Shown: in pieces, positions 1 through 6,362 of the stretch | Numbering within the stretch: position 1 is the stretch's first letter | How the letters are laid out: each line of letters opens with the position of its first letter | NCBI GenBank assembly: GCA_033721095.1 | Contig: JAWWBG010000153.1 | Location: 1-6,440, forward strand | From: JAWWBG01 sp033721095 | Lineage (GTDB): Bacteria; Actinomycetota; Nitriliruptoria; Nitriliruptorales; Nitriliruptoraceae | Direction of reading: 5' to 3' | Length of the DNA: 6,440 bases | The notes under the pieces: generated by a model | The model's input: only the letters and a program-made list of their open reading frames with translations | Databases searched by the model: none | Told to the model about the DNA's origin: nothing | Program-made: the position numbers and the translations under genes

Positions 1-1470
1 GGCGACGATGGTGACGTGACGTTCACCGTCTACCGCAACTGCGTCGCCGACGACGATGACGTGTGCGCGACCGAGCGGTGGGCGGACCTGTGCAAGGGTC
101 CGCACATTCCGTCCTCCAATCGGGTCCCGGCGTTCAAGCTGTTGCGCACGGCCGGCGCGTACTGGCGCGGTCGCGAGGACCGCCCGATGCTCCAACGCAT
201 CTACGGCACGGCCTGGGAGTCCAAGAAGCGCCTGAACGAGCACCTCGAACAGCTCGAGGAGGCCGCCAAGCGCGACCACCGCAAGCTCGGCCGCGAGCTC
301 GAGCTCCTGCACTTTCCGGACGAGCTGGGGCCCGGGATGGTCATCTTCCTGCCCAAGGGCGCCGTGGTCCGCAAGCAGATGGAGGACTGGTCACGAGCCG
401 AGCACCTGCGCCGTGGGTACGAGATGGTCTACACGCCGCATCTTGCAGATGAACGCATGTGGGTCACGAGCGGGCACCTCGAAAACTTCGGGGAGCTCAT
501 GTACGACGCGATGGAGCACGAGCACGCCCGCTACCGGCTCAAGCCGATGAACTGCCCCCTGCACATCCTTGCCTACCGGTCGAAGACGCGTTCCTACCGC
601 GACCTGCCGTTGCGGATCGGCGAGCTCGGGACCGTCTATCGGTTCGAGCGTTCCGGTGTCGTCAACGGGATGCTGCGCGCGCGCGGCTTCACCCAGGACG
701 ACGCCCACATCTTCGCTCGGCCCGACCAGATGGTCGACGAGGTCGCCGGCGTCCTCGACTTCATCGGCGACGTCTTCGACACCTTTGGCTTCGGCACGCC
801 GTCCCGTGTCGCGCTGTCGACGCGCCCGGAGAAGGCCATCGGCGACTCGGCCGACTGGAACTACGCCGAGAAGTCGCTGGCCGAGGCCATCGAAGCCGTC
901 GGCTGGGCGTACGAGATCGACCCGGGCGAGGGCGCGTTCTACGGCCCCAAGATCGACGTGCACGCGAAAGACGCCATCGGGCGCGAGTGGCAGCTGTCGA
1001 CCTGTCAGTTCGACTTCAACCTCCCGGAGCGGTTCGACCTCACCTACATCGGCGAGGACGGTGACAAGCACCGCACGTACATGGTCCACCGGGCTCTGTT
1101 CGGGTCGGTCGAACGCTTCTTCGCGGTCCTCCTCGAATCCACGGGCGGCGCCTTCCCGACGTGGCTCGCGCCCGTCCAGGTCGTGGTGGTACCGGTCGCC
1201 TCGGACCATGATGAGTACGCGGACCGGGTGGCGTCGCGCCTGGCCTCCGAAGGCGTCCGAGTCGAGGTCGATCCCGCCACCGAGACGTTGGGCAACCGGA
1301 TCCGCAAGGCCCAGACGGGCAAGGTGCCGTACGCGCTGGTCGTCGGTGGCGACGAGGCCGAGGCCGGCACGGTGTCGATCCGGCCCTACAGCGGCGACCA
1401 GCGCAAGGGCGTCCCGCTCGACGAGTTCGTCGGCGAGATCAACGACGAGATCGTGACGCGCCGTGCCTGA
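1..1470 (+). CDS. thrS: Threonyl-tRNA synthetase, 5'-truncated by the window edge
   Basis: Charges tRNA-Thr with threonine in the cytoplasm using ATP. The frame is open from base 1, so the true start lies upstream. The GTG at 16 is only an internal codon. 489 residues are visible against about 640-690 for the family, so the TGS domain and most of the editing domain are missing. The end of the editing (tRNA_SAD) domain is present: LCKGPH (bases 88-105) carries the Cys and His equivalent to E. coli C182 and H186. The class II core follows, with the three zinc ligands as Cys in MNCP (553-555), His in DDAHIF (706-708) and His in MVHRALFGS (1087-1089). Their spacing of 51 and 127 residues nearly equals E. 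coli C334/H385/H511. Motif 2 is RFERSGVVNGMLRARGF and motif 3 lies around HRALFGSVERF. The anticodon-binding domain runs from about base 1165 to the end (VVVVPVASDHDEYA, GNRIRKAQTGKVPYALVVG). No frameshift or missing key residue is seen. Confidence 0.97.
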   Translation, partial: GDDGDVTFTVYRNCVADDDDVCATERWADLCKGPHIPSSNRVPAFKLLRTAGAYWRGREDRPMLQRIYGTAWESKKRLNEHLEQLEEAAKRDHRKLGRELELLHFPDELGPGMVIFLPKGAVVRKQMEDWSRAEHLRRGYEMVYTPHLADERMWVTSGHLENFGELMYDAMEHEHARYRLKPMNCPLHILAYRSKTRSYRDLPLRIGELGTVYRFERSGVVNGMLRARGFTQDDAHIFARPDQMVDEVAGVLDFIGDVFDTFGFGTPSRVALSTRPEKAIGDSADWNYAEKSLAEAIEAVGWAYEIDPGEGAFYGPKIDVHAKDAIGREWQLSTCQFDFNLPERFDLTYIGEDGDKHRTYMVHRALFGSVERFFAVLLESTGGAFPTWLAPVQVVVVPVASDHDEYADRVASRLASEGVRVEVDPATETLGNRIRKAQTGKVPYALVVGGDEAEAGTVSIRPYSGDQRKGVPLDEFVGEINDEIVTRRA

Positions 1471-1482
1471 GCACGTCCGGAA

Positions 1483-1498
1483 TCCGGGACTTCCCGGA
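1483..1498. other. GC-rich inverted repeat in the thrS-pgsA gap
   Basis: TCCGGGA (1483-1489) and TCCCGGA (1492-1498) form a perfect 7-bp inverted repeat around CT. As RNA this gives a 6-bp stem with an ACUU loop. A second, overlapping dyad sits just upstream: CCGGA (1477-1481), A, TCCGG (1483-1487). The element starts 13 nt after the thrS stop and ends 47 nt before pgsA. No T-run follows, so it is not a classical intrinsic terminator. It could be a weak terminator, an RNA processing or stability element, or a protein-binding dyad. It could also be chance in GC-rich DNA. Confidence 0.35.
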
Positions 1499-1521
1499 GC
1501 CGATCGCAGCACGCCCGGCAC

Positions 1522-1527
1522 TACCGT
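1522..1527 (+). promoter_or_regulatory. Possible -10 element (TACCGT) before pgsA
   Basis: TACCGT fits the loose actinobacterial -10 pattern TAnnnT and sits 18 nt upstream of the pgsA GTG. No convincing -35 hexamer is seen at the usual spacing. If used, it would give the lipid cassette its own transcript separate from thrS. The motif is short and common, so this is weak evidence. Confidence 0.22.
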
Positions 1528-1545
1528 GCACGACCACCGAATCGG

Positions 1546-2292
1546 GTGCGGCTCGTGGCGCTGAAGGCGAACTTCGCCAGTGGCATCCAGTCCTTCGTGT
1601 CGCCCGTGGGCCGCGCCGTCGGGCGCACGGGCATCACCCCCAACCAGATCACCACGTTCGGGCTGGTCCTCACGTCGGTGGCGGCCTGGCTGGTGGCCAT
1701 CGACCGACCCGTGCTGGGTGGCTGGGTGCTCGTGGTCGGCGGGCTCATGGACACCCTGGACGGCGCCGTCGCCCGAGCCCGGGGCAGCTCGACCCCATTC
1801 GGCGGGTTCTGGGACTCGGTCAGCGACCGGCTGTCCGACGGGATCATCCTGGGAGCCATCGCCTACTGGATGCGTGGCAATCCGCGGGTCGTCGGCCTGG
1901 CGATGTTTGCGCTGGTCACGGCCCTCACCATCTCCTACGTGCGGGCCAAGGCCGAGGCCATCGACCTGGAGTGCGACATCGGCCTGATGGAGCGGGCCGA
2001 GCGGGCCGTCCTCATCATGGCTGCGCTGGTGTTCCACCGCTGGGCACTCGAGCCGATCATGTGGCTGCTGGCCGTCGGCGGGGTGATCACCGTCATCCAG
2101 CGCATCCACCACGTCTGGTGCCAGATCGACCGCGACATCCCCGAGGAGCTGCTGGCCCTCACGATGGGGGACCGGGCGTGGAACCGAGCCTTCACCTCGG
2201 CGGCCCGGCGATTCTTCGGCGAACAGAACTTCGACTCCGCTCTCCAGGCTTCCGACCAGCTCGCACCTGCCGAACCCGGCACCGAACAGTGA
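1546..2292 (+). CDS. pgsA: CDP-alcohol phosphatidyltransferase, probable phosphatidylinositol-phosphate synthase
   Basis: Likely joins CDP-diacylglycerol and inositol 3-phosphate to give phosphatidylinositol phosphate and CMP in the cytoplasmic membrane, the entry step to PI and PIMs. The CDP-alcohol phosphatidyltransferase signature is complete: D69, D72, G73, A76, R77, G86, D90, D94 (DTLDGAVAR then GGFWDSVSD), including the metal-binding aspartates. Hydrophobic segments fit about six membrane helices between residues 30 and 195. ISYVRAKAEA followed by ERAER resembles the region of mycobacterial PgsA1 (ISYIKARAEA...ERPER) and favours inositol-phosphate over glycerol-phosphate use, as does the PatA/PimA context. 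The 248-residue length exceeds the remembered 217 or so of mycobacterial PgsA1. The excess is a hydrophilic C-terminal tail from about residue 195. GTG 1546 is chosen because no other in-frame start exists after the stop at 1468. GTG 1555 is the alternative. Neither has a good ribosome-binding site. Confidence 0.88.
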   Translation: MRLVALKANFASGIQSFVSPVGRAVGRTGITPNQITTFGLVLTSVAAWLVAIDRPVLGGWVLVVGGLMDTLDGAVARARGSSTPFGGFWDSVSDRLSDGIILGAIAYWMRGNPRVVGLAMFALVTALTISYVRAKAEAIDLECDIGLMERAERAVLIMAALVFHRWALEPIMWLLAVGGVITVIQRIHHVWCQIDRDIPEELLALTMGDRAWNRAFTSAARRFFGEQNFDSALQASDQLAPAEPGTEQ

Positions 2293-3233
2293 GCCGATCC
2301 GCCGACCTGGATGCCTTGCCGCCCCCCGGTCCCGAGACGTTGCGGCTGAAGGCGGCCTACTGGGGCTATCGCAGCGCCTGGGAAGCGGCGGCTCGGCTGC
2401 CGCAGCGTGCGGCCAATCGCGTCCCGACCACCATCGGTCGCAGCATGTACCTGTCGGCGTCCGTGCGGCAGCGATCGCAGGTCCGGCGCAACATGGCCCG
2501 GATCAGTGGACTGGCCGGGACGGCGCTCGAGCGGCTCGTTCGCGACGCCTACGTCAGCTACGCGCGCTACTGGCTGGACTCGTTTCGACTCCACACGATG
2601 AACGGTGCCGAGGTCATGCGCCAGTCCTCGGCCGTCAACTGCGAGGCCGTGGACGAGCTGCTGGCCGATGGGGATGGCGCGATCCTGGCCACCGGCCACC
2701 TCGGAAGCTGGGACATCGGGGCCATGTTCTCGGCCACGCGCGGCTGGAAGATGACCGTCGTCGCCGAGGTGGTCGAACCGCGCCGGCTGTTCGACCGGTT
2801 CGTCGAGCTCCGCCACAACGCCGGCATCGACGTCATCCCCCTCGTCCGCGGCGGCGACATGGTCAGCCGGCTGGAGGAACGCGTCCGCAACGGCGGGCTG
2901 GCGACCCTGCTCGCCGATCGCGACCTCACCAGGAAGGGCCCGATCGTCGAGTTCTTCGGCGAACCCTGCCGCCTGCCCCCCGGTGTTGCCTCCTTGGCCC
3001 GCCGAACCGGCCGCCCGGTTGCCGTTGGCGCCTTCTTCTCCAAGCCGCGCGGCTGGGAGGGGTACATCGAGGACGTGATCGACATCTCGGACAAGTCCAT
3101 CGAGGACGGCACCCAGGCGCTCGCGTCAGTGATGGAACGCCTCATCAGCCGCCACCCGGAACAGTGGCACGTCTTCGTCCCGAACTGGCTGGCCGACCGC
3201 GAGCCGGACCACCCCTCGCTGCGACAGGTTTGA
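2289..3233 (+). CDS. patA: Phosphatidylinositol mannoside acyltransferase (PatA type, LpxL/HtrB-like)
   Basis: Predicted to transfer a fatty acyl chain from acyl-CoA to the first mannose of PIM1/PIM2 at the cytoplasmic face of the membrane. The protein is 314 residues, close to the family length. The acyltransferase HX4D motif is clear: GHLGSWD with H137 and D142, followed by the family block ADRDLTRKGPIVEFFGEP (residues 209-226) and the conserved LPPGVASLARRTGRPV stretch that forms the end of the acyl-acceptor core. PatA is described as using a His-Glu pair. I cannot assign the Glu with certainty by eye. The GTG at 2289 is chosen because it overlaps the pgsA stop as GTGA, the family-like sequence begins soon after (LKAAYWGYRSAWEAAARLP), and no ribosome-binding site is visible, which suggests translational coupling. 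The frame is open far upstream into pgsA, but that part is a shadow. A lipid A-type acyltransferase role is unlikely beside pgsA and pimA. Confidence 0.9.
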   Translation: MSRSADLDALPPPGPETLRLKAAYWGYRSAWEAAARLPQRAANRVPTTIGRSMYLSASVRQRSQVRRNMARISGLAGTALERLVRDAYVSYARYWLDSFRLHTMNGAEVMRQSSAVNCEAVDELLADGDGAILATGHLGSWDIGAMFSATRGWKMTVVAEVVEPRRLFDRFVELRHNAGIDVIPLVRGGDMVSRLEERVRNGGLATLLADRDLTRKGPIVEFFGEPCRLPPGVASLARRTGRPVAVGAFFSKPRGWEGYIEDVIDISDKSIEDGTQALASVMERLISRHPEQWHVFVPNWLADREPDHPSLRQV

Positions 3234-3236
3234 CGG

Positions 3237-4361
3237 GTGCGGATCGCGCTGGTCTGTCCCTACGACATGTCCATCCCCGGGGGCGTGCAGATCCACGTGC
3301 GCAACCTCGCTCGACAGCTCCTCGCGGAGGGGGACGACGTCCAGATCGTCGGGGCCGGCCCACCGCGCGGCGGTGAGGACTGGATCGGCGTCGGTGGCTC
3401 GCGTGGGATCCCCATCAACCGGTCCGTGGCGCCCGTCTCGCTGGGCGCCGGAACGTGGAAGCGCACCCTCGATGCGCTGGCGGACTTCGCACCGGACGTC
3501 GTGCACATCCACGAGCCGGTGGTGCCGCTGGTGTCGGTCGCGGCCGCGTGGTACCGCGGCGCCGGACTCGTCGGCACCTTCCACGCCTGGTCCGAGAACG
3601 ATCGCCTCTACCGCGCTGCTCGGCCACTCGGGCGGGCCGTGATGAAGCGCCTGGACGTCGCGATCGCGGTCGGGACGGACTGCGCCGCCTATCACGCACG
3701 GGCCATCGGCGTCCCGGCAAGCCGCTTCCGGGTCGTGCCCAACGGCGTGCACGTCAGCCGCTTCGCCGCCCCCGCACGCCCCCGCGACACGTCGCGTCCG
3801 CCACGGCTGCTGTTCGTCGGCCGACTCGAGCCGCGCAAGGGACTGCCCGTGCTCATCCGGGCCTTCGTCATGCTCAAGGCCCACCATCCCGACGCCCGGC
3901 TCAAGGTCATCGGTGACGGTCCCGAACGCGCCGAGTCGGAGGCCCTGCTGCCGGCACACCTGCGCGACGACGTCGAGTGGCTCGGCAACATCGACAACGA
4001 CCTGACCCCCGCGCACTACGCCGAGACCGACATCTACTGCTCGCCGGCTCGCGGTGGTGAGTCGTTCGGCATCGTCCTGATCGAGGGGATGGCGGCTGGC
4101 GCAGCCGTCGTGGCCAGCGACATCATCGGCTATCGCGATGTGCTTCGCGGTGACGTCGACGGGGTGCTCGTGCCGCCCAGCGACCCGCGGGCGTTGGCCA
4201 ACGCGCTGCGCGACCTCCTCGACAACGAGGCCAAGCGGTTCGCGCTCGCGCAGGCCGGCAACGAGCGGGCCAAGGATTTCGACTGGCCCGTGGTCACGGC
4301 GCGCCTCAAGCAGCTGTACGCCGAGGCCATCGCCGAGCCAACGTCCAAGGACATGTCATGA
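3237..4361 (+). CDS. pimA: Phosphatidylinositol alpha-mannosyltransferase PimA
   Basis: Transfers mannose from GDP-mannose to the 2-position of phosphatidylinositol, giving PIM1, as a peripheral enzyme on the inner face of the membrane. It is a GT4-family GT-B glycosyltransferase. The N-terminal half opens with MRIALVCPYDMSIPGGVQ, nearly the mycobacterial PimA start (MRIGMVCPYSFDVPGGVQ), followed by HIHEP and TFH with H116 matching M. smegmatis H118. The C-terminal half holds VVPNGV, GRLEPRKG with R196 and K201 (matching PimA R196 and K202, one residue shorter in between), and the EX7E motif GGESFGIVLIEGMAAG with E275 and E283. The 374-residue length is close to the 378-386 known for PimA. 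The GTG start lies 3 nt after the patA stop, with a weak ACAGG 8 nt upstream. The stop overlaps the next start as ATGA. No key residue is missing. Confidence 0.94.
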   Translation: MRIALVCPYDMSIPGGVQIHVRNLARQLLAEGDDVQIVGAGPPRGGEDWIGVGGSRGIPINRSVAPVSLGAGTWKRTLDALADFAPDVVHIHEPVVPLVSVAAAWYRGAGLVGTFHAWSENDRLYRAARPLGRAVMKRLDVAIAVGTDCAAYHARAIGVPASRFRVVPNGVHVSRFAAPARPRDTSRPPRLLFVGRLEPRKGLPVLIRAFVMLKAHHPDARLKVIGDGPERAESEALLPAHLRDDVEWLGNIDNDLTPAHYAETDIYCSPARGGESFGIVLIEGMAAGAAVVASDIIGYRDVLRGDVDGVLVPPSDPRALANALRDLLDNEAKRFALAQAGNERAKDFDWPVVTARLKQLYAEAIAEPTSKDMS

Positions 4362-5236
4362 GCACCGAGGTGGAACTCTTCGAGCTGCCGTCGGGTCGGG
4401 TCATCGAAGTGCTGGACACCGGCCCCGACGACGGTCAGGCCTTCGTCTTTCACTTCGGGACACCCGGCGTCGCAGCCGCCTTTCCGCCGCTGATCGCGGC
4501 GGCCGGCGAACGCGGACTGCGGACGATCATCATGAGTCGGCCTGGTTATCGCGACTCGACGCGGGACCCAGCACGGGTGGTGGCCGACGTCGCCGCAGAC
4601 ACGGCGTCGGTCCTCGATGGGCTCGGCGCGGCGACGTTCATCTGCGCCGGCTGGTCGGGAGGCGGGCCGCACGCGTTGGCGTGCTCGGCACTGCTGCGTG
4701 AACGCTGTCTCGGTACCGCCACCATCGCCGGCGTGGCGCCCTACGGGGCGGACGGCCTCGACTGGCTGGAGGGGATGGGACCCGAGAACGTCGAGGAATT
4801 CACCGCGGCCCTCGCGGGAGAGGAGCAGCTGCGCGCGTTCCTCGAAAAGGAGAAGGCGGCCTACGCCGATGTCCAGGGGCCGGACATCGCGGCTGCGCTC
4901 GGCGGGCTCGTCTCCGAGGTCGACAAGGCCGCGCTGACCGGCGATTTCGCCGATTTCATGGCCGCGAACATGCGGGCGGCTGTCGGATCCAGCATCGAGG
5001 GGTGGCTCGATGACGATCTCGCGTTCACACGACCGTGGGGTTTCGATCTGGCCGACGTCGGTCCCGTGTCGATCTGGCAAGGCGCGGAGGATCGGATGGT
5101 TCCGCCCGCGCACGGACGGTGGCTCGCCGAACACGTCCCCGGCGCGCGGGTGCACCTGTACGACAAGCACGGGCACCTCTCGCTCGCAGTCGCGTCACTC
5201 GGCTTGATCCTCGACGATCTCGTCTCGTACCTCTGA
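4358..5236 (+). CDS. Alpha/beta hydrolase, substrate unknown
   Basis: A 292-residue protein with the alpha/beta-hydrolase fold. Visible elements in order: an oxyanion loop HFGTPG near residues 32-37, the nucleophile elbow GWSGGG with Ser100, an acid at Asp245 in GAEDRMVPP, and the catalytic His in KHGHLSL, most likely His273. The triad is therefore intact and the enzyme should be active. The middle part (about residues 130-215) is a helical cap rich in charged residues. No signal peptide or membrane segment is seen, so it is probably cytoplasmic. The ATG overlaps the pimA stop by 4 nt and has AAGGA 6 nt upstream, so it is co-translated with pimA. The coupling suggests, but does not prove, a lipid-related substrate such as an acyl ester. 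An esterase, a lysophospholipase or an unrelated hydrolase are all possible. Mycobacterial loci have a Nudix gene in this position instead. Confidence 0.88.
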   Translation: MSTEVELFELPSGRVIEVLDTGPDDGQAFVFHFGTPGVAAAFPPLIAAAGERGLRTIIMSRPGYRDSTRDPARVVADVAADTASVLDGLGAATFICAGWSGGGPHALACSALLRERCLGTATIAGVAPYGADGLDWLEGMGPENVEEFTAALAGEEQLRAFLEKEKAAYADVQGPDIAAALGGLVSEVDKAALTGDFADFMAANMRAAVGSSIEGWLDDDLAFTRPWGFDLADVGPVSIWQGAEDRMVPPAHGRWLAEHVPGARVHLYDKHGHLSLAVASLGLILDDLVSYL

Positions 5237-5241
5237 GCCCG

Positions 5242-5247
5242 TAGAGT
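5242..5247 (+). promoter_or_regulatory. Possible -10 element (TAGAGT) before lemA
   Basis: TAGAGT in the 41-nt hydrolase-lemA gap fits the actinobacterial TAnnnT pattern, 30 nt before the lemA ATG. No convincing -35 element is seen at 16-18 nt. It would separate lemA and the lipoprotein gene from the PIM operon. Supported only by a short match and position. Confidence 0.28.
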
Positions 5248-5277
5248 CGCGTTCCCGCGTTCCTCGAAAGGTGCGGC

Positions 5278-5844
5278 ATGGGTGGGGTCGTCGTCCTCGT
5301 GTTCATCGTGCTTCTCGTCGTGCTCGTGTTCGTCGTCATCGGCATGTACAACCGGCTCGTCCGGTTGCGGAACCTCGCCGAGCAGGCGTGGGCCGACGTC
5401 GATGTGCAGCTGACGCGACGTCACGACCTGATCGGCAATCTCGTCGAGACGGTCAAGGGCTACGCCAGCCATGAGAAGGAGACGCTCGAGAACGTCATCC
5501 AGGCCCGCGCCGCCGCGACCTCCGCCCAGGGTCCGGCCGAACAGGCCCAGGCCGAGGGGTTCCTGACCCAGGCCCTGCGCGGCCTGTTGGCGGTCGCAGA
5601 GGCCTATCCGGAGCTCAAGGCTGACGCCAACTTCCGCGAGCTCCAGCGGGAGCTGACCGCCACCGAGGACCGGATCGCCCAGTCACGCAACGCCTACAAC
5701 GCCATGGTCCGGGAGTACGACACGGCCCGCGAGACGTTCCCGACCAACATCATTGCTGGGATGTTCAACTTCGAGGAGCGCGAGTACTTCGAGGCCGACG
5801 ACCCCGAGTCCCGCGAAGTTCCCGAGGTCGACTTCTCGGACTAG
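5278..5844 (+). CDS. lemA: LemA family membrane protein
   Basis: A 188-residue LemA-family protein. Its biochemical role is not settled in the family. It opens with a strongly hydrophobic segment (residues 2-23, almost only V, L, I and F), a single N-terminal membrane anchor with no preceding basic residues. The long alpha-helical body follows with the family signature YNRLVRLRNLAEQAW, DVQLTRRHDLIGNLVETVKG and YASHEKETLENV, and later the paired-helix stretch NFRELQRELTATEDRIAQSRNAYN split over residues 121-144. The end MFNFEEREYFEADD also matches the family. The start ATG has GAAAGGTG 4-11 nt upstream (bases 5266-5273). Family partners often found nearby (TPM-domain or DUF2207 proteins, HtpX) are absent from the visible sequence. 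The next gene, 19 nt on, encodes a small lipoprotein, so the two are probably co-transcribed. Confidence 0.93.
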   Translation: MGGVVVLVFIVLLVVLVFVVIGMYNRLVRLRNLAEQAWADVDVQLTRRHDLIGNLVETVKGYASHEKETLENVIQARAAATSAQGPAEQAQAEGFLTQALRGLLAVAEAYPELKADANFRELQRELTATEDRIAQSRNAYNAMVREYDTARETFPTNIIAGMFNFEEREYFEADDPESREVPEVDFSD

Positions 5845-5863
5845 CGAGTCTCCCGAGGGAATC

Positions 5864-6274
5864 GTGAAGGTTCTCGTTCTGGCAGTCGCCCTGCTGGTTG
5901 GTTGTTCCGGTCCGGGCGCAACGCCCGTCAATGCCCCGACGGTGAGTGAGCCAGGAACGATCGCCTTCCATCTTGACGTGAGCAACCAGAGCTTCGAGGT
6001 GCCGACCGTGCGTCTTGTCGTCGCCATCGATGGTTCGCCCGTCATTGACGGATACTTCCACGTCGAGAGCCAGCACACGTGGGTGTCCCACACCTTTTTT
6101 CTGCCGCCGGGCGATCATCAAATGACTGTCCTGGCGCCCGGCCGTGGCGAGCAACTCAACGAGTCGTTCCTGCTCATGGACGAGCTTTGGGCCTCCCTGA
6201 ACTATTGGAGCTCCGCAGGATCGGAGCCACCCTTCACGTGGCAGACCGCCGACGGGCCGTTCTCCTACATGTGA
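5864..6274 (+). CDS. Small predicted lipoprotein, function unknown
   Basis: I do not recognise this 136-residue protein. The start is taken as GTG 5864 because GAGGGA lies just upstream (5855-5860) and the product then begins MKVLVLAVALLVGC, a short lipoprotein signal peptide with lipobox LVGC. Cys14 would be lipidated after cleavage. The frame is open further upstream inside lemA, but that part is out-of-frame shadow. After a Pro/Ala/Thr-rich linker (residues 15-30), the body alternates short hydrophobic strands (FHLDVSNQSF, VRLVVAIDG, FFLPPGDHQMTVLAP), which suggests a small beta-sandwich on the outer side of the membrane. The end is aromatic (LNYWSS, FTWQT, FSYM). GC counted over five rows is about 60%, against 67-75% in rows sampled from the pimA and hydrolase genes. 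Possibly recently acquired or fast-evolving. The 19-nt spacing suggests co-expression with lemA. Confidence 0.75.
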   Translation: MKVLVLAVALLVGCSGPGATPVNAPTVSEPGTIAFHLDVSNQSFEVPTVRLVVAIDGSPVIDGYFHVESQHTWVSHTFFLPPGDHQMTVLAPGRGEQLNESFLLMDELWASLNYWSSAGSEPPFTWQTADGPFSYM

Positions 6275-6279
6275 CCTGA

Positions 6280-6327
6280 GTGGGGATTGGAGCGTTCCCA
6301 CCGCATCCAGTGGGCGCCTCTTGGCGC
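6280..6327 (+). other. Cluster of overlapping hairpins upstream of pdxS
   Basis: Three possible stems overlap. GTGGGGA (6280-6286) can pair with TTCCCAC (6295-6301) over 7 positions with one G-U and an 8-nt loop. The same CCCAC (6297-6301) can instead pair with GTGGG (6310-6314). GCGCC (6314-6318) can pair with GGCGC (6323-6327) around a TCTT loop. The first starts 5 nt after the lipoprotein stop. None has a T-run, so a classical terminator is not supported. It may be a weak 3' end for the lemA-lipoprotein transcript, or an alternating-structure leader if transcription of pdxS starts upstream. Confidence 0.35.
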
Positions 6328-6332
6328 ACTTG

Positions 6333-6338
6333 TACGCT
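6333..6338 (+). promoter_or_regulatory. Possible -10 element (TACGCT) before pdxS
   Basis: TACGCT, preceded by TTG, fits TAnnnT and lies 24 nt before the pdxS GTG, leaving room for a short leader with the ribosome-binding site. No matching -35 hexamer is visible at 16-18 nt. If used, the upstream hairpins would fall outside the pdxS mRNA. Confidence 0.25.
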
Positions 6339-6349
6339 CGGTTGGGCCT

Positions 6350-6358
6350 GGAAGGAGG
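6350..6358 (+). promoter_or_regulatory. Strong ribosome-binding site of pdxS
   Basis: GGAAGGAGG is complementary to the 16S rRNA 3' end over its whole AAGGAGG core and ends 4 nt before the GTG at 6363. It is the best ribosome-binding site in the window and fixes the pdxS start. Confidence 0.85.
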
Positions 6359-6362
6359 CGTC

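Noticed and set aside
16..18. GTG as a start codon for thrS
   Set aside because: The frame stays open to base 1 and the family has an N-terminal region of well over 100 residues before this point, so this is an internal Val codon.
1463..1564. 33-codon frame starting at a GTG that overlaps the thrS stop and ending inside pgsA
   Set aside because: It could be a leader peptide or coupling ORF, but it has no ribosome-binding site, no run of regulatory codons and no recognisable sequence; chance is as likely.
391..2112. Long minus-strand open frame of 573 codons across thrS and pgsA
   Set aside because: It lies opposite two genes with clear family motifs, and its composition (rich in D, G, R, V, P) is typical of a high-GC shadow frame with no recognisable domain.
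1971..2288. Upstream extension of the acyltransferase frame inside pgsA
   Set aside because: The stretch lies wholly over well-supported pgsA coding sequence and encodes an R/P/H-rich shadow. The GTG at 2289 gives the normal family length.
6095..6100. T6 run inside the lipoprotein gene as a possible slippage or terminator site
   Set aside because: The frame reads cleanly through it, no GC-rich stem directly precedes it, and six Ts are too few to claim phase variation.
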